Assembly (NCBI RefSeq): GCF_000429125.1
Contig: NZ_AUBG01000007.1
Span: 1 to 64,000 of the forward strand
Length of the DNA: 64,000 nt
Source of the DNA: Aequorivita capsosiphonis DSM 23843
GTDB taxonomy: Bacteria > Bacteroidota > Bacteroidia > Flavobacteriales > Flavobacteriaceae
Direction of reading: 5' to 3'
The position numbers and the translations under genes were made by a program. The notes under the pieces are model-generated. The model was not told the DNA's origin and made no database searches. It saw only the letters and a list, made by a program, of their open reading frames with translations. Of this stretch, positions 49,086 to 59,309 are shown piece by piece; the stretch's first letter is position 1; every line of letters starts with the position of its first letter.

Positions 49086-50396
49086 ATGTTTTTAGCAGTA
49101 AGTACATTAGGAGTAATTTTAGTAACGGTTATCGCATTTTTGATCTTAACTTTGCTATTAGTTGCATTATTACTTTTTACGAAACAGAAGCTTTCGCCAT
49201 CTGGTCCAGTAAAAATCACTATCAATGATGAAAAAGTAATTGAAGTAGAAAGTGGAGGGTCACTTTTATCTACGCTTAGCGGCGAAAAAATATTTCTTCC
49301 ATCAGCCTGTGGTGGAGGTGGAACCTGTATTCAGTGTGAATGTCACGTTGTTTCCGGTGGTGGTGAAGCACTTCCTACAGAAACTCCACATTTTACACGT
49401 AAAGAGTTAAAGGATGGCGTACGTCTTTCTTGCCAAGTAAAGGTAAAGCAGGATATGAACATTCAAATTCCTGAGGAAATCTTCGGAATCAAGAAATGGG
49501 ACGCTACCGTGGTTAGAAACTATAACGTTGCTTCCTTTATTAAGGAATTTGTAGTTGAAATTCCTGAGGACATGGGCTATAAGGCGGGTGGTTATATCCA
49601 GATAGAAATTCCACCTTGTGAGATAAAGTTCGAAGATATGGACATTACCGCACACCCAGAGGAACATGAAACACCAGACAAGTTTCAGGACGAATGGGAT
49701 AAATTTAAACTTTGGCCTTTGGTAATGAAGAATACTGAAATTACCGAAAGAGCTTATTCTATGGCGTCATATCCAGCCGAAGGACGTGAAATTATGTTGA
49801 ACGTTCGTATTGCAACTCCGCCATTCGATAGAGCCAAGGGTGGATGGATGACGGTTAATCCAGGAATTGCTTCTTCTTATATATTTAATTGTAAAAAAGG
49901 GGATAAAGTAGTTATCTCTGGACCTTATGGTGAATTCTTTATAAATCCTTCCGAAGCAGAGATGCTTTATGTAGGTGGTGGAGCAGGAATGGCACCTATG
50001 AGATCGCACTTATACCACCTTTTCAAAACTCTTAAAACTGGTAGAAAGGTTACGTATTGGTATGGTGGACGTTCAAAAAGAGAGTTATTCTATTTAGAGC
50101 ACTTTAGAGAATTGGAGAGAGAATTTCCAAACTTTAAATTTTACTTAGCCTTAAGCGAACCAGCCGAAGAAGATAACTGGAAAGTAAAAACAGACATAAC
50201 TGATGAGGCTGGTGATGGTTTTGTAGGCTTTATCCACCAAGTGGTGATTGATAATTACTTAAACCTTCACGACGCACCAGAAGATATAGAATTGTATTTC
50301 TGTGGTCCTCCATTGATGAACTCAGCAGTTCAAAAAATGGGTGAAGACTTCGGAATCCCAGACGAGAATATTCGATTTGATGATTTTGGAGGATAG
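49086..50396 (+). CDS. nqrF: NQR subunit F (NADH-oxidising, FAD and 2Fe-2S)
   Basis: A 436-aa subunit that takes electrons from NADH. Layout: one N-terminal membrane helix (about 5-27), a 2Fe-2S ferredoxin domain with [16 protein letters not shown] (CxxxxxCxxC) and a fourth Cys in RLSCQVKV, then an FAD domain with [12 protein letters not shown] and an NADH domain with [16 protein letters not shown] and [11 protein letters not shown]. Ends DDFGG. Last gene of the operon; a terminator follows. Confidence 0.97.
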   Translation: MFLAVSTLGVILVTVIAFLILTLLLVALLLFTKQKLSPSGPVKITINDEKVIEVESGGSLLSTLSGEKIFLPSACGGGGTCIQCECHVVSGGGEALPTETPHFTRKELKDGVRLSCQVKVKQDMNIQIPEEIFGIKKWDATVVRNYNVASFIKEFVVEIPEDMGYKAGGYIQIEIPPCEIKFEDMDITAHPEEHETPDKFQDEWDKFKLWPLVMKNTEITERAYSMASYPAEGREIMLNVRIATPPFDRAKGGWMTVNPGIASSYIFNCKKGDKVVISGPYGEFFINPSEAEMLYVGGGAGMAPMRSHLYHLFKTLKTGRKVTYWYGGRSKRELFYLEHFRELEREFPNFKFYLALSEPAEEDNWKVKTDITDEAGDGFVGFIHQVVIDNYLNLHDAPEDIELYFCGPPLMNSAVQKMGEDFGIPDENIRFDDFGG

Positions 50397-50413
50397 AGAT
50401 ATTCTAAAATTTT

Positions 50414-50450
50414 AAAAAATGCCTTTCAGAAATGAAGGGCATTTTTTTTT
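50414..50450 (+). terminator. Terminator of the nqr operon
   Basis: Stem AAAAATGCC/GGCATTTTT with inner pairing TTTCA/TGAAG around loop GAAA, followed by a long T run, 18 bp past nqrF. Confidence 0.85.
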
Positions 50451-50756
50451 GATGACATTTTATATTTTTTCCGATTCATTAATATCAATCCATTCTTTTG
50501 ATATTAACATAAAGTGAGGATTTATTATAATATCATTTGTTATTAGAGTAACTCATTTATTGAATTATTTGTAATTTCCGATGTAATCATTTGTATATTA
50601 GTGTTTAATGAGTTAAATTTATCAGCAAGAATCTCCTCAAGTTCTAGATTTGTTCCTTAACTCCTCACAAAAGAACGGTCTAATGTCAAGATAAAATTGC
50701 TTTTATTACAATCTAATTAATATTTTATCAACCTTCACCTCTAACCAAAAACTATT
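50451..50756. other. Intergenic region upstream of the metallopeptidase gene
   Basis: About 300 bp, A/T-rich, no gene seen. GTATATTAGTGTTTAATG near 50592 resembles a weak -7 region; no exact TAnnTTTG box was found. Confidence 0.4.
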
Positions 50757-53700
50757 ATGAAAAACAATCTACCCGTTTACAGAGGCCTGTTCTTCTCAGG
50801 CATTTTTTGTCTACTATCAATTTTTTCGACCGTAGGCCAAAATAAGATTTCTAAAGCAACCATTGTTCCTCAAAATGATGGTTTAATTATTTTAGAAAGT
50901 TCGAAACAGTTTTCACTTCAAAATAAGGAACAATTATTTGAAGAGGTTTTTAATGCTCCGGATAACGTTTCTTTCATGGAAACAAAAACTGAGCAAGACA
51001 ATTTGGGTTACACCCATATAAAAATGCAGCAATACTTCAACAATATTAAGGTGGAGTATGGAACGATACAATTGCATTCAAAACAAGCTAATGTAAAATC
51101 CATTACTTCTGAATATCGGCAGATTGCTTCAGATTTTTCTACACAGGTAGCGATAAGCGCTCCTCGAGCATTTGATTTCGCGATTGCCCACATTAATGCT
51201 GAGCATTATTTATGGGACTTCCCTGAGATTGCCGCAAGAACCAGCAACTATCAAAAACCAGAAGGTGAATTGGTTATTTTACCAGTATTTTCTGATTTAG
51301 AAAACGGAAAGGTGCAAACATCCTATAAGTTGGCTTATAAATTTGACATCTACGCAACCCAACCCGTAAGTCGTGGCTATTGGTTTATAGATGCAAATAC
51401 AGGAGAAGTCTTGTTATTTGATGCAATTATAAAACACGCTGTAGATAGAATTGAACCTCTAACGATTATTGCAACAGTACAAACAGAATCACAATACTGT
51501 AGCCAATTAGAAACTAGTTTTGCTACTCCTAACATATTGGCAATTGGAACGGCCGATACCCGTTATAGTGGTTCTCAAAATATTACTACTAGCTCTGGGG
51601 GTCTTGGTTTTATTTTAAAAGACGAAACACGTGGCAATGGCATACACACTTTTAACGCTAATGAAACTTATGGTTCAACGCTGACCGACTTTACAGATGC
51701 CGATAACAATTGGACAGCTGCTGAATTTGACAATAACGCTAAAGATAATGCCAGTATGGATGCTCATTGGGGCGCAGAAAAAACCTACGACTATTGGATG
51801 GAGATACATGGTAGAAATAGTTATGATAATGCTGGAGCGACAATAAACAGTTGGGTGCATTATGGACCAAGTGTAAATAACGCCTATTGGAATGGAAGCA
51901 CTATGCTCTATGGAGATGGCACTTGTGTGTCTGAAGGTTGTAATGGTTTTGATGCTCTTACCGCAATAGACGTTGCTGGGCACGAAATTGGTCATGCCGT
52001 TACTACAAATACTGCAAATCTTGTATATGCTAGGGAATCTGGAGCGTTGAATGAGGGTTTTTCAGATATTTGGGGTGCTGCCATTGAGCACTTCGCTAAG
52101 GGAAATGGCAGTGATACTAGTCCCGATCCGAATGTATGGCTGGTAGGAGAAGAAATTGATAGAAGACCTGGTTCCGCCGCGCTCCGATCTATGAGCGATC
52201 CTAATTTATTAGGTCAACCAGATACATATATGGGTACTTATTGGATCGATGCCTCAAATGGTTGTATTCCAACACAGAGTAATGACCAGTGTGGAGTGCA
52301 TACCAACTCTGGCGTTATAAATCATTGGTTTTATTTAAGCGTAGTAGGTGGCGCTGGTACAAATGACAATGGTGATGACTTTTATGTTGAAAGTATCGGA
52401 ATGGCAAAAGCATCTGCAATTGCATTTCGAACTCTTAATCTCTATCTTTCTGCTAATTCAAAATATATAGATGCAAGAATCGGGTCTATACAAGCAGCTT
52501 CTGATCTTTATGGAAATTGCTCTTTTGAAGTGCAGGCTGTTACAAATGCCTGGCACGCTGTTGGAGTTGGAGACGTATTTGTAAACTCGTGCGTTCCAGC
52601 AATTGGTTTTATTAGCACAACAGAAAGTTCTCTTGAAGGCTCGGATTGTGGTTTTATTGATGTTTCAATTCCACTTAATATTGCAATTGCCGCTTCACAA
52701 GACGCTACGGTAAGCTTTACTGTTTCAGGAGGTAGCGCAGATAGTTCAGATTTCACTTTAATGACACCTACTGTTACTTTTCCAGCGGGTTTAATTACTG
52801 AACAAAATATGATACTTCGTATTGGTAGCGATTCATTCTTGGAAACTGATGAAACTATTGTAATAGATTTAGCTGTTGACCCGAACGGAGGCGATGCTTT
52901 TGCCGATCCAGCCAGAAGCAGCCTAACCTTTACTATACTAAACGACGATTTTGCCGCTGCTACCACTCAAGTAGTTGATGTTTATTCAGAAAATTTTGAA
53001 ACAGCACCCTACAAAACCGATTCAAGTAGTAGCTCAGCTACAGATTGGGCTGTGGGTGACGCAGCAACTGCATCTAGTGCATATTGGACTATATCAAACA
53101 GTAATGCATCTCTATTTGCGTTTACAAATGATGATGCTTGCAATTGTAATAAAAGTAATGATCTTTTGTGGACAGATTCTTTTAACCTCAATGGATATAT
53201 AGATGCAACACTTCTTTTTGATCATGCATTTTCAGATATTGGTTCAGAAACAGCTGAGGTGCAAATTTCAATAAATGGTACGGCGGGCCCTTATAATACT
53301 TTGGCACCTCTTTCCAATATTGGAAATTCGTCAACGCCTTGGGTAAATGACGTAACTATAGATCTTACACCTTATATAAATAATCCAGCAGTGTCAATTC
53401 GCTTTAAATATAACGACGGCGGTGGTTGGGCTTATGGTTTGGCCGTGGACAATATACGGGTCTCTGCAACAAAAAACACAGAGGTACAGACAGCTATAAA
53501 TACAGCTACTGCAGCGAATATAAATCTTTATGGTGTTGGTACGGCATATGCAACAGATGCGGTAACAGGCAAAATTATGGTAGCCATAGAGAATAATAAT
53601 GCAGACGATTATGGCTGTACCACAATTGCCGTAGATCGAGCTGGAACAGGCGCTCAGTCTTATAACGGTAGTACAGGTAACAACCGTGTAATGGATAAGC

Positions 53701-55631
53701 GGTTTATAATTACTAGTGCTAATAATATTACCTCCGGAGATACAAAAATGAGCTTTTATTTTACTGACGCTGAAATTATTGGCTGGGAAACTGCAACTGG
53801 TCAAGACCGTAGCGATTTAGTTATAGGCCACGAAGTTAATGGCGAAATTATTGAAAGTGCAACAACTACTGTATTCAATTTTGGACCGGACAATAAAATG
53901 CTTGTGGCCGACTTAGGAAAGGCAAATGGTAGTTATTACTTTGGCCTGGTAGATGCTTTTGGTTGTGGTCCCATTACAACTTTAACAAGTTCCGGTTGGA
54001 GTAATGGTGTTCCTACCTCAGGGAATACGGTCGTTATAGATGCAGATTATAGCACAGCAACGGCTTCACTTGAAGGTTGCAGCCTTTGGGTAAAAGCTGG
54101 TAGAACGCTTACAGTACCTGCGAGTTCTTATATTAAAATCGATGGAAATATTAAGGTGGATGGCACCTTGTTTATAGATCATGAAGGCAGCCTCGTTCAG
54201 GTAGATGATAACGCAACAGTTACAAATAATGGAAGCATTACGGTACGTAAAGTAACGCCTACGCTTGCACCTCGTTCCTTTATGGTTTTAGGTAGCCCAA
54301 TGACAGCTGAAACCCGAACTGGAGTCTATGACGCTTCCATTCTGTTGAAAAGGCATATTACAACAAACTTTTTTCCGAACCCAGATGTAGCGGCTGCATA
54401 TCCTTTAGCAGAAAATTTTGCTGATGATAATGGTGATGATTGGTTAAACTACTCAGGGAGCATTAATGCTGGTGAAGGTTATTTAGTATATCCGCAACCA
54501 GATCTATATGTAGGTGGTTCATATATCTTTAACTACACACAAGGAACGCTCAATAATGGTGAAGTTAATTATGCTGTCGACTTTCATATTGATCAAAACT
54601 CAAGTCCAAATATTGTTGGCAACCCATATGCTTCAGCAATTGATGCACTTAAGTTTATTCAAGATTTGGATAACGATATGGTTAACACAGTTTATTTCTG
54701 GGAGCACTTAACACCTGCGTCTTCAAGCTATCCCGGATATAATAACTTTAACTTTGATATGGGCGATATCTCTATGTTCAATAGTTCTGGAGGTGTGAAA
54801 GCTGCAAACGATCCTGGAACCTCAACAACTCCCGATGGTTATATTGCTTCAGGACAAGGTTTTGGTTTCAAAGCAACCAACGCTGGAACGGTTAAGTTCA
54901 AGAACGATATGCGCGTTACAGACCATAACGATACCTATAGAAGAGAAGTAGAAAACAGAAATCGCATTTGGCTAAACGTATCAAATGAAACTTATGGATT
55001 AAGCAGTGGTATGCTGGTTAGCTTTTCTGAACAATCCGTGGATGCTTATGACGCTAAATATGATGCAAAAAGATTGGCTACACCACTGAGTCTTTATTCA
55101 AAATTGAATACTGGTGAAGAACTTGCTATTCAAGGCCGAAGTATAATTAACAATTATGAGGAAATTCCATTGGGGTTTGTTAGCCAAGTAGATGAAGTCC
55201 AAGAGTATGAGATATCTATAAGCAATACCGATGGAGTTGTTTGGCCAGATGTACAAGTATATTTAATTGACAAAGTTAGTAATAAGGTTCATAATCTAAA
55301 TAGTTCAACTTATACTTTCAAGACCACAGCGGGTTCCCAAAACAATCGTTTCGTGCTTGCATTCAAGAGAACAGTTCTGGGTGCTTCAGGAAATCTGCTT
55401 GAAACTATTAGCTTAGTGCCAAACCCAACCAAGGCATATATAACTATTCTATCGCCAAATGCTACAATCAATTCTGTTGAAGTGTTCGACATTCGAGGTA
55501 GAAGTTTAATGGCTGTAGATTACCATGGTAGTCAGTATTCACTAGATCTATCAACCTTGCAATCAGCTGTCTATTTTGTTAAAATAAACACTATAGAAGG
55601 TTCTTTAACCAAAAGGATTATTAAGGATTAA
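50757..55631 (+). CDS. Secreted M4 (thermolysin-like) metallopeptidase with T9SS type A signal
   Basis: A 1624-aa exported protease. Signal peptide about 1-28; an FTP/PepSY-type propeptide (about 35-230) that should inhibit and fold the enzyme; the M4 catalytic domain (about 270-620) with zinc motif HEIGH at 409-413 and the third zinc ligand Glu433 in GALNEGFSDIWG, plus HTNSGVINHWFYL near its end. A Calx-beta-like domain (about 635-745), a MAM or jelly-roll-like domain (about 760-900), long beta-rich stretches and a type A sorting domain (LVPNPTKAYITIL, ending TKRIIKD) follow. It would be secreted through T9SS, cut from its propeptide outside and used to degrade proteins. It lies between nqrF and apbE but has no link to NQR. 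Confidence 0.93.
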   Translation: MKNNLPVYRGLFFSGIFCLLSIFSTVGQNKISKATIVPQNDGLIILESSKQFSLQNKEQLFEEVFNAPDNVSFMETKTEQDNLGYTHIKMQQYFNNIKVEYGTIQLHSKQANVKSITSEYRQIASDFSTQVAISAPRAFDFAIAHINAEHYLWDFPEIAARTSNYQKPEGELVILPVFSDLENGKVQTSYKLAYKFDIYATQPVSRGYWFIDANTGEVLLFDAIIKHAVDRIEPLTIIATVQTESQYCSQLETSFATPNILAIGTADTRYSGSQNITTSSGGLGFILKDETRGNGIHTFNANETYGSTLTDFTDADNNWTAAEFDNNAKDNASMDAHWGAEKTYDYWMEIHGRNSYDNAGATINSWVHYGPSVNNAYWNGSTMLYGDGTCVSEGCNGFDALTAIDVAGHEIGHAVTTNTANLVYARESGALNEGFSDIWGAAIEHFAKGNGSDTSPDPNVWLVGEEIDRRPGSAALRSMSDPNLLGQPDTYMGTYWIDASNGCIPTQSNDQCGVHTNSGVINHWFYLSVVGGAGTNDNGDDFYVESIGMAKASAIAFRTLNLYLSANSKYIDARIGSIQAASDLYGNCSFEVQAVTNAWHAVGVGDVFVNSCVPAIGFISTTESSLEGSDCGFIDVSIPLNIAIAASQDATVSFTVSGGSADSSDFTLMTPTVTFPAGLITEQNMILRIGSDSFLETDETIVIDLAVDPNGGDAFADPARSSLTFTILNDDFAAATTQVVDVYSENFETAPYKTDSSSSSATDWAVGDAATASSAYWTISNSNASLFAFTNDDACNCNKSNDLLWTDSFNLNGYIDATLLFDHAFSDIGSETAEVQISINGTAGPYNTLAPLSNIGNSSTPWVNDVTIDLTPYINNPAVSIRFKYNDGGGWAYGLAVDNIRVSATKNTEVQTAINTATAANINLYGVGTAYATDAVTGKIMVAIENNNADDYGCTTIAVDRAGTGAQSYNGSTGNNRVMDKRFIITSANNITSGDTKMSFYFTDAEIIGWETATGQDRSDLVIGHEVNGEIIESATTTVFNFGPDNKMLVADLGKANGSYYFGLVDAFGCGPITTLTSSGWSNGVPTSGNTVVIDADYSTATASLEGCSLWVKAGRTLTVPASSYIKIDGNIKVDGTLFIDHEGSLVQVDDNATVTNNGSITVRKVTPTLAPRSFMVLGSPMTAETRTGVYDASILLKRHITTNFFPNPDVAAAYPLAENFADDNGDDWLNYSGSINAGEGYLVYPQPDLYVGGSYIFNYTQGTLNNGEVNYAVDFHIDQNSSPNIVGNPYASAIDALKFIQDLDNDMVNTVYFWEHLTPASSSYPGYNNFNFDMGDISMFNSSGGVKAANDPGTSTTPDGYIASGQGFGFKATNAGTVKFKNDMRVTDHNDTYRREVENRNRIWLNVSNETYGLSSGMLVSFSEQSVDAYDAKYDAKRLATPLSLYSKLNTGEELAIQGRSIINNYEEIPLGFVSQVDEVQEYEISISNTDGVVWPDVQVYLIDKVSNKVHNLNSSTYTFKTTAGSQNNRFVLAFKRTVLGASGNLLETISLVPNPTKAYITILSPNATINSVEVFDIRGRSLMAVDYHGSQYSLDLSTLQSAVYFVKINTIEGSLTKRIIKD

Positions 55632-55657
55632 TAGGAATAAGCAGCTTCACAATAATT

Positions 55658-55683
55658 ACCGCCTTTGTAATTACAAAGGCGGT
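55658..55683 (+). terminator. Terminator of the metallopeptidase gene
   Basis: Perfect palindrome ACCGCCTTTGTAA/TTACAAAGGCGGT followed by TTATTTTTATT, 27 bp past the stop. Confidence 0.85.
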
Positions 55684-55724
55684 TTATTTTTATTGAAAGA
55701 TGAAAGAATAAATCTAAAATTCTG

Positions 55725-55732
55725 TAATTTTG
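55725..55732 (+). promoter_or_regulatory. -7 box before the small gene at 55742
   Basis: TAATTTTG, exact TAnnTTTG. It overlaps the first codons of a longer open frame (TTG at 55730), so the ATG at 55742 is the better start and the mRNA leader would be very short. Confidence 0.6.
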
Positions 55733-55741
55733 ACGCTTCTT

Positions 55742-56104
55742 ATGGATAAAAATTTAAATAAGCAAGAACTTCACAATCTTGCGATGAACATTGTAGGGAA
55801 ACAGCTGGAAGCCGATGGATACGAATTTCTTGGAGTCAATTCAAAGCTAAAAAGAGACCCTCAGTTTGTTGCCCTTAAAGATAAAGTGCTCCACTTTGTA
55901 ATTGTGCGAGCCATTAGTTTTCCTGAAGATGCGCACGCCTATGATCCTGAATTAATGCAAACCATTAAGGAGCACGCCGATAAATTTGAAGCAAAAACCT
56001 ATTATGCCGGTGTGGGGCTTGGTCACGGTGATGATTATGGAAAAGCAGTTTTAAGAGATGAACCATATACCATGGTCTATAAAGGTTTGCAGGAAATCCA
56101 TTAA
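55742..56104 (+). CDS. Conserved small protein next to apbE
   Basis: A 120-aa soluble protein: LNKQELHNLAMNIVGKQLEADGYEFLGVNSKL, then DKVLHFVIVRAISFPEDAHAYD and FEAKTYYAGVGLGHGDDYGKAVLRDEPYTMVYKGL (all in part). Close relatives in Flavobacteriia are often labelled NQR subunit F, but it has no Fe-S, FAD or NAD motif, so that name is not justified. The constant position beside apbE and nqr suggests a role in NQR assembly or use, inferred from context only. Confidence 0.75.
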   Translation: MDKNLNKQELHNLAMNIVGKQLEADGYEFLGVNSKLKRDPQFVALKDKVLHFVIVRAISFPEDAHAYDPELMQTIKEHADKFEAKTYYAGVGLGHGDDYGKAVLRDEPYTMVYKGLQEIH

Positions 56105-56182
56105 TTATTCTCCAATGACTACTGTTCGTTTTTACCTTAATCTTCCCAAACTTTAAGACCTTTGCGGTCAAACTATGGTACT

Positions 56183-57187
56183 ATGAAATATCTATCGCTT
56201 TTATTGATTTTCCTATTTGCTTCTTGTGGAAGCAATGAGCCCGAACCTGAATTTTTTCAAGGAGAAGCATTTGGTACTACCTATAACATTCAATTGTACT
56301 CCAAGAGCGATGTCAACTTCCAAAAAGGGTTAGACTCCGTTATTGCAGCTGTAAATCATTCTGTAAGTACATATATACCAGACAGCGATATTTCTAAAGT
56401 GAATAGGGGAGATTCTACCGTAGTGGTAGACTCTATATTTAAAGAAGTTTTCGAGATTTCTTCCAAAATCAATAAAGAAACAAATGGATATTTTGACCCA
56501 ACCATTGGCGTTCTGCGTAATGCTTACGGTTTTGGTGATGTAAAGCCATTAAAAAATATAGATAGTACAAGGCTAGATTCCCTGATGAAATATGTTGGTT
56601 TTCATAAAGTAAAACTCAATAATGATGGAACAATCTCAAAAGAATATCCTCAAATGTATTTTGACTTTAATGCAATAGCAAAAGGTTTCGGAATCGATTG
56701 TTTGGGACGCTATTTAGAGTCAGAAGGTGTGAAGGATTATTTGATTGAATTGGGAGGTGAAATCCTTACTAAAGGGGAAAACCTTGCAAAACATCAAGAA
56801 TGGGTAGTGGGTATAGAAACGGTAACTTCTGAGCTAGACGATCGAAGTTTTGCCGCTACTGTAAAACTTAAGAATGTGGGAATGGCTTCTTCAGGTAATT
56901 ACCGGAAATTCCGGATTGATTCAGCAACTGGGAAGAAATATGTACACACCTTAAACCCGTTAACCGGTTCGGCGGAACAAAGTGATGTAACGAGTGCAAC
57001 AGTATTAGCCGCTACTTGTGGCGAAGCAGATGCCTATGCAACTTCATTTATGGCTTTAGGATTGGAAAAGTCAGAAGAGTTATTGAAAGATTTGCCGAAT
57101 GTGGACGCTTATTTAACTTACACCGATTCTTTAAACCAAGATCAAGTTTTTATTACCGAAGGCTTTAAGAGAGCCATGCCAAAATAA
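56183..57187 (+). CDS. apbE: FAD:protein FMN transferase
   Basis: A 334-aa lipoprotein (lipobox FASC near residue 16) that transfers FMN from FAD to threonine side chains, here expected to flavinylate NqrB and NqrC from the periplasmic side. Family blocks: GEAFGTTYNIQLYS, FDFNAIAKGFGIDCLGRYLES, IELGGEI, and the metal/FAD site ATVLAATCGEADAYATSFMALG. The frame opens at 56162, but the signal peptide starts at MKYLSLL (56183). It lies 79 bp after the small gene at 55742. Confidence 0.95.
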   Translation: MKYLSLLLIFLFASCGSNEPEPEFFQGEAFGTTYNIQLYSKSDVNFQKGLDSVIAAVNHSVSTYIPDSDISKVNRGDSTVVVDSIFKEVFEISSKINKETNGYFDPTIGVLRNAYGFGDVKPLKNIDSTRLDSLMKYVGFHKVKLNNDGTISKEYPQMYFDFNAIAKGFGIDCLGRYLESEGVKDYLIELGGEILTKGENLAKHQEWVVGIETVTSELDDRSFAATVKLKNVGMASSGNYRKFRIDSATGKKYVHTLNPLTGSAEQSDVTSATVLAATCGEADAYATSFMALGLEKSEELLKDLPNVDAYLTYTDSLNQDQVFITEGFKRAMPK

Positions 57188-57188
57188 A

Positions 57189-59279
57189 CTATCTTTTTAA
57201 GGTGAAGTGGCCTCTGTATTGCGGCCTATCCTTAATGTCTATGGTAAACCAGTAATCGCTTGAAGGCAAAGGTTTCCCTTTAAGGTTGGTACCATCCCAG
57301 CCTTTGGAAGTGGGTGAAATTTGCTTTAATAACTTTCCGAAACGATCGAAAATATAAATTTTAGCATCTGGAAATTCATTCATCCCAATGAACTGCCAGT
57401 AATCGTGGTAATTATCACTATTTGGGGTGAAGTAACGCGGATAATCCAATACTAAAACTTGTTGTGAAACTACGCCACAACCGCGCTTATCACGAACGTA
57501 TACCGTGTAATAACCATTCTTAAGTCCTTTAAAAATATTGCTGTCTTGATAATATACATTGCTGCCGAGAGCGTACTCATAATCGCCTGGACCTTCCACG
57601 ATTATTTCAATTGAATTATTGAACCCGCTAAAGTCAATAACTTTTATACCAGTTATCGTGGCAATATTGGAAGGAAGAACTTCTACACTCACATTGTTTT
57701 CACATCCGTAATAGTTTGTTACTGTAACATTATAATTCCCAGGAGTATCTACGAGAATCTTGTTTAAGTTAACTCCTTCTTCGCCCGTATTCCAGGTATA
57801 ATAATGAAACCCTCCCTGAACAGAAATTTCCAGTGGTTCATCAGCGTTTAGACAGTAGTAATATAAGTCTTGACTGAATGTTGGTATCGGCAATGGATTT
57901 ACAACAATGTTAAATTGTGTATAATCAAAACACCCTGAGTCAGTTTCTAGCATGTTTACATAAATGGTCTGTGGATTTTCGGTATTTCGAAAACTTCCAG
58001 AAATGGGATTGGTTCCGTTCAACCTGTCCTCAATAGAAGTGTAATAATTAATTTGGAAATCGTTCGCTGAAAGTCCGTTGCGAATTTCAAGATCCATGTC
58101 TTGGAGGTTTACGGTGATTTGGCCATCGAAATCGTCGTCACATTCCACGAAACCTTCAGGCGCTGTGGCGAGTTTAATTCTGTTTATATATCCTTCAAAG
58201 GAAGTAACAGCAAAACACAACGGATCGTTTTCATCAGTTACCCGAACGTATATGGTGTTGGGTGTTTCAGTTAACTCTATACTTCTTCCTATTGCATTTA
58301 CGTTGTTATTGGCATCATCTTCCGAGTTGTGATAACTAAAAACATAGCCTTCTGGATCTGGAATTACCTCAGGAATTATTGAATCTAAAACATAAAGCAC
58401 AGTGGAAGTGTAGTTGCAAAAAACCACATCTTCAGGATTCATCAACTCTGGGCTGCCTACTTCAATGGTGAAGGTGGTTAAATCGGTACAACCATTTGTT
58501 CTTTGAATACGCGCGAATATGGTTTGCGGGTTTTCGGTATTGGTATAAGGGCTTGTTAGTGGGTTTATCCCAATACTGGCGTCGTTTAGACTCTCGTGAT
58601 AGGTAACTGTAGCATCGGTTTGTAAACCAATGATGGCGCTGGTTTGTAGTTCAAGATTAAAGTCAGTGAAACCGTCTGGATTAGTATCTGTTTCGCAGTT
58701 AACCATATTTTCAGCTTGGTTGGCAACCACTGGAGCCGGCAATTTTGCGGTTCCTGTATAAAATAAGCTTAAAGGGCCGGAGCCTACTGCGCGATCCACC
58801 AAAAGATAATAGGTGTCACCAGCCGTGGCGTCTATATACATTAAATAACCATTGCCATCTTCTCCGGGACCTTCCTCGGTATCAGTTTCATCCATGTTTA
58901 GCCCGGTTGCAGCAGGAACTCCCGCTTCTTGCGGATTTGTACTGGAACATCTAATGGAGGCTCCCAAAGTGGTACAGGTAACTGATGGTCCATATATGGC
59001 AAAATCATAATCATCCTCCCCGTTATCGGGAATAAGATCGAAGGTAAAAGTTCCCGATTCAACAATTATAAACTTAAACCAAATGGTATGTTGGTCAAAA
59101 TAATAACAGGGAGGAACTTCATTGCCGGGCAATGAAAACTCATCAAAGCCAATTCCATCAGGATCAATTCCTAGACTCGAATCCCCACATATAGTAATTG
59201 CATTCACGCAATCATTGGGATTTTGCGCGATTGCGATACTTGTGAACCCTAATAAAAAGAAAAGTAATTTTAATTTCAT
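57189..59279 (-). CDS. Secreted protein with T9SS type B sorting domain
   Basis: A 696-aa exported protein. Signal peptide 1-18 (ends AIAQ); an N-terminal jelly-roll-like domain (about 20-180, VNAITICGDSSLGIDPDG and WFKFIIVESGTFTFDL); three or four repeats of a beta module marked by TNTENPQTIFARIQRTNGC, TNTIYVRVTDEND and FRNTENPQTIYVNML; a PKD-like module (about 455-540); and the type B tail FTPNSDNYHDYWQFIGMNE to HFTLKR, containing FDRFGKLLKQ and the conserved GWDGTNLKGKPLPSSDYW. Type B tails direct secretion and gliding-related surface attachment. The function of the repeats is unknown. It converges with apbE, separated by one base. Confidence 0.9.
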   Translation of the reverse strand: MKLKLLFFLLGFTSIAIAQNPNDCVNAITICGDSSLGIDPDGIGFDEFSLPGNEVPPCYYFDQHTIWFKFIIVESGTFTFDLIPDNGEDDYDFAIYGPSVTCTTLGASIRCSSTNPQEAGVPAATGLNMDETDTEEGPGEDGNGYLMYIDATAGDTYYLLVDRAVGSGPLSLFYTGTAKLPAPVVANQAENMVNCETDTNPDGFTDFNLELQTSAIIGLQTDATVTYHESLNDASIGINPLTSPYTNTENPQTIFARIQRTNGCTDLTTFTIEVGSPELMNPEDVVFCNYTSTVLYVLDSIIPEVIPDPEGYVFSYHNSEDDANNNVNAIGRSIELTETPNTIYVRVTDENDPLCFAVTSFEGYINRIKLATAPEGFVECDDDFDGQITVNLQDMDLEIRNGLSANDFQINYYTSIEDRLNGTNPISGSFRNTENPQTIYVNMLETDSGCFDYTQFNIVVNPLPIPTFSQDLYYYCLNADEPLEISVQGGFHYYTWNTGEEGVNLNKILVDTPGNYNVTVTNYYGCENNVSVEVLPSNIATITGIKVIDFSGFNNSIEIIVEGPGDYEYALGSNVYYQDSNIFKGLKNGYYTVYVRDKRGCGVVSQQVLVLDYPRYFTPNSDNYHDYWQFIGMNEFPDAKIYIFDRFGKLLKQISPTSKGWDGTNLKGKPLPSSDYWFTIDIKDRPQYRGHFTLKR

Positions 59280-59309
59280 TGAGGACTAATATACGGATAA
59301 TTAGATAAG

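Noticed and set aside
53394..53804. Cysteine-rich minus-strand frame inside the metallopeptidase gene
   Set aside because: Antisense to the beta-rich region of a clear 1624-aa protein; high Cys, Ile and Tyr are artefacts of the reverse frame.
55742..56104. Naming this gene NQR subunit F
   Set aside because: It has no 2Fe-2S, FAD or NADH motif; the true nqrF is at 49086-50396.
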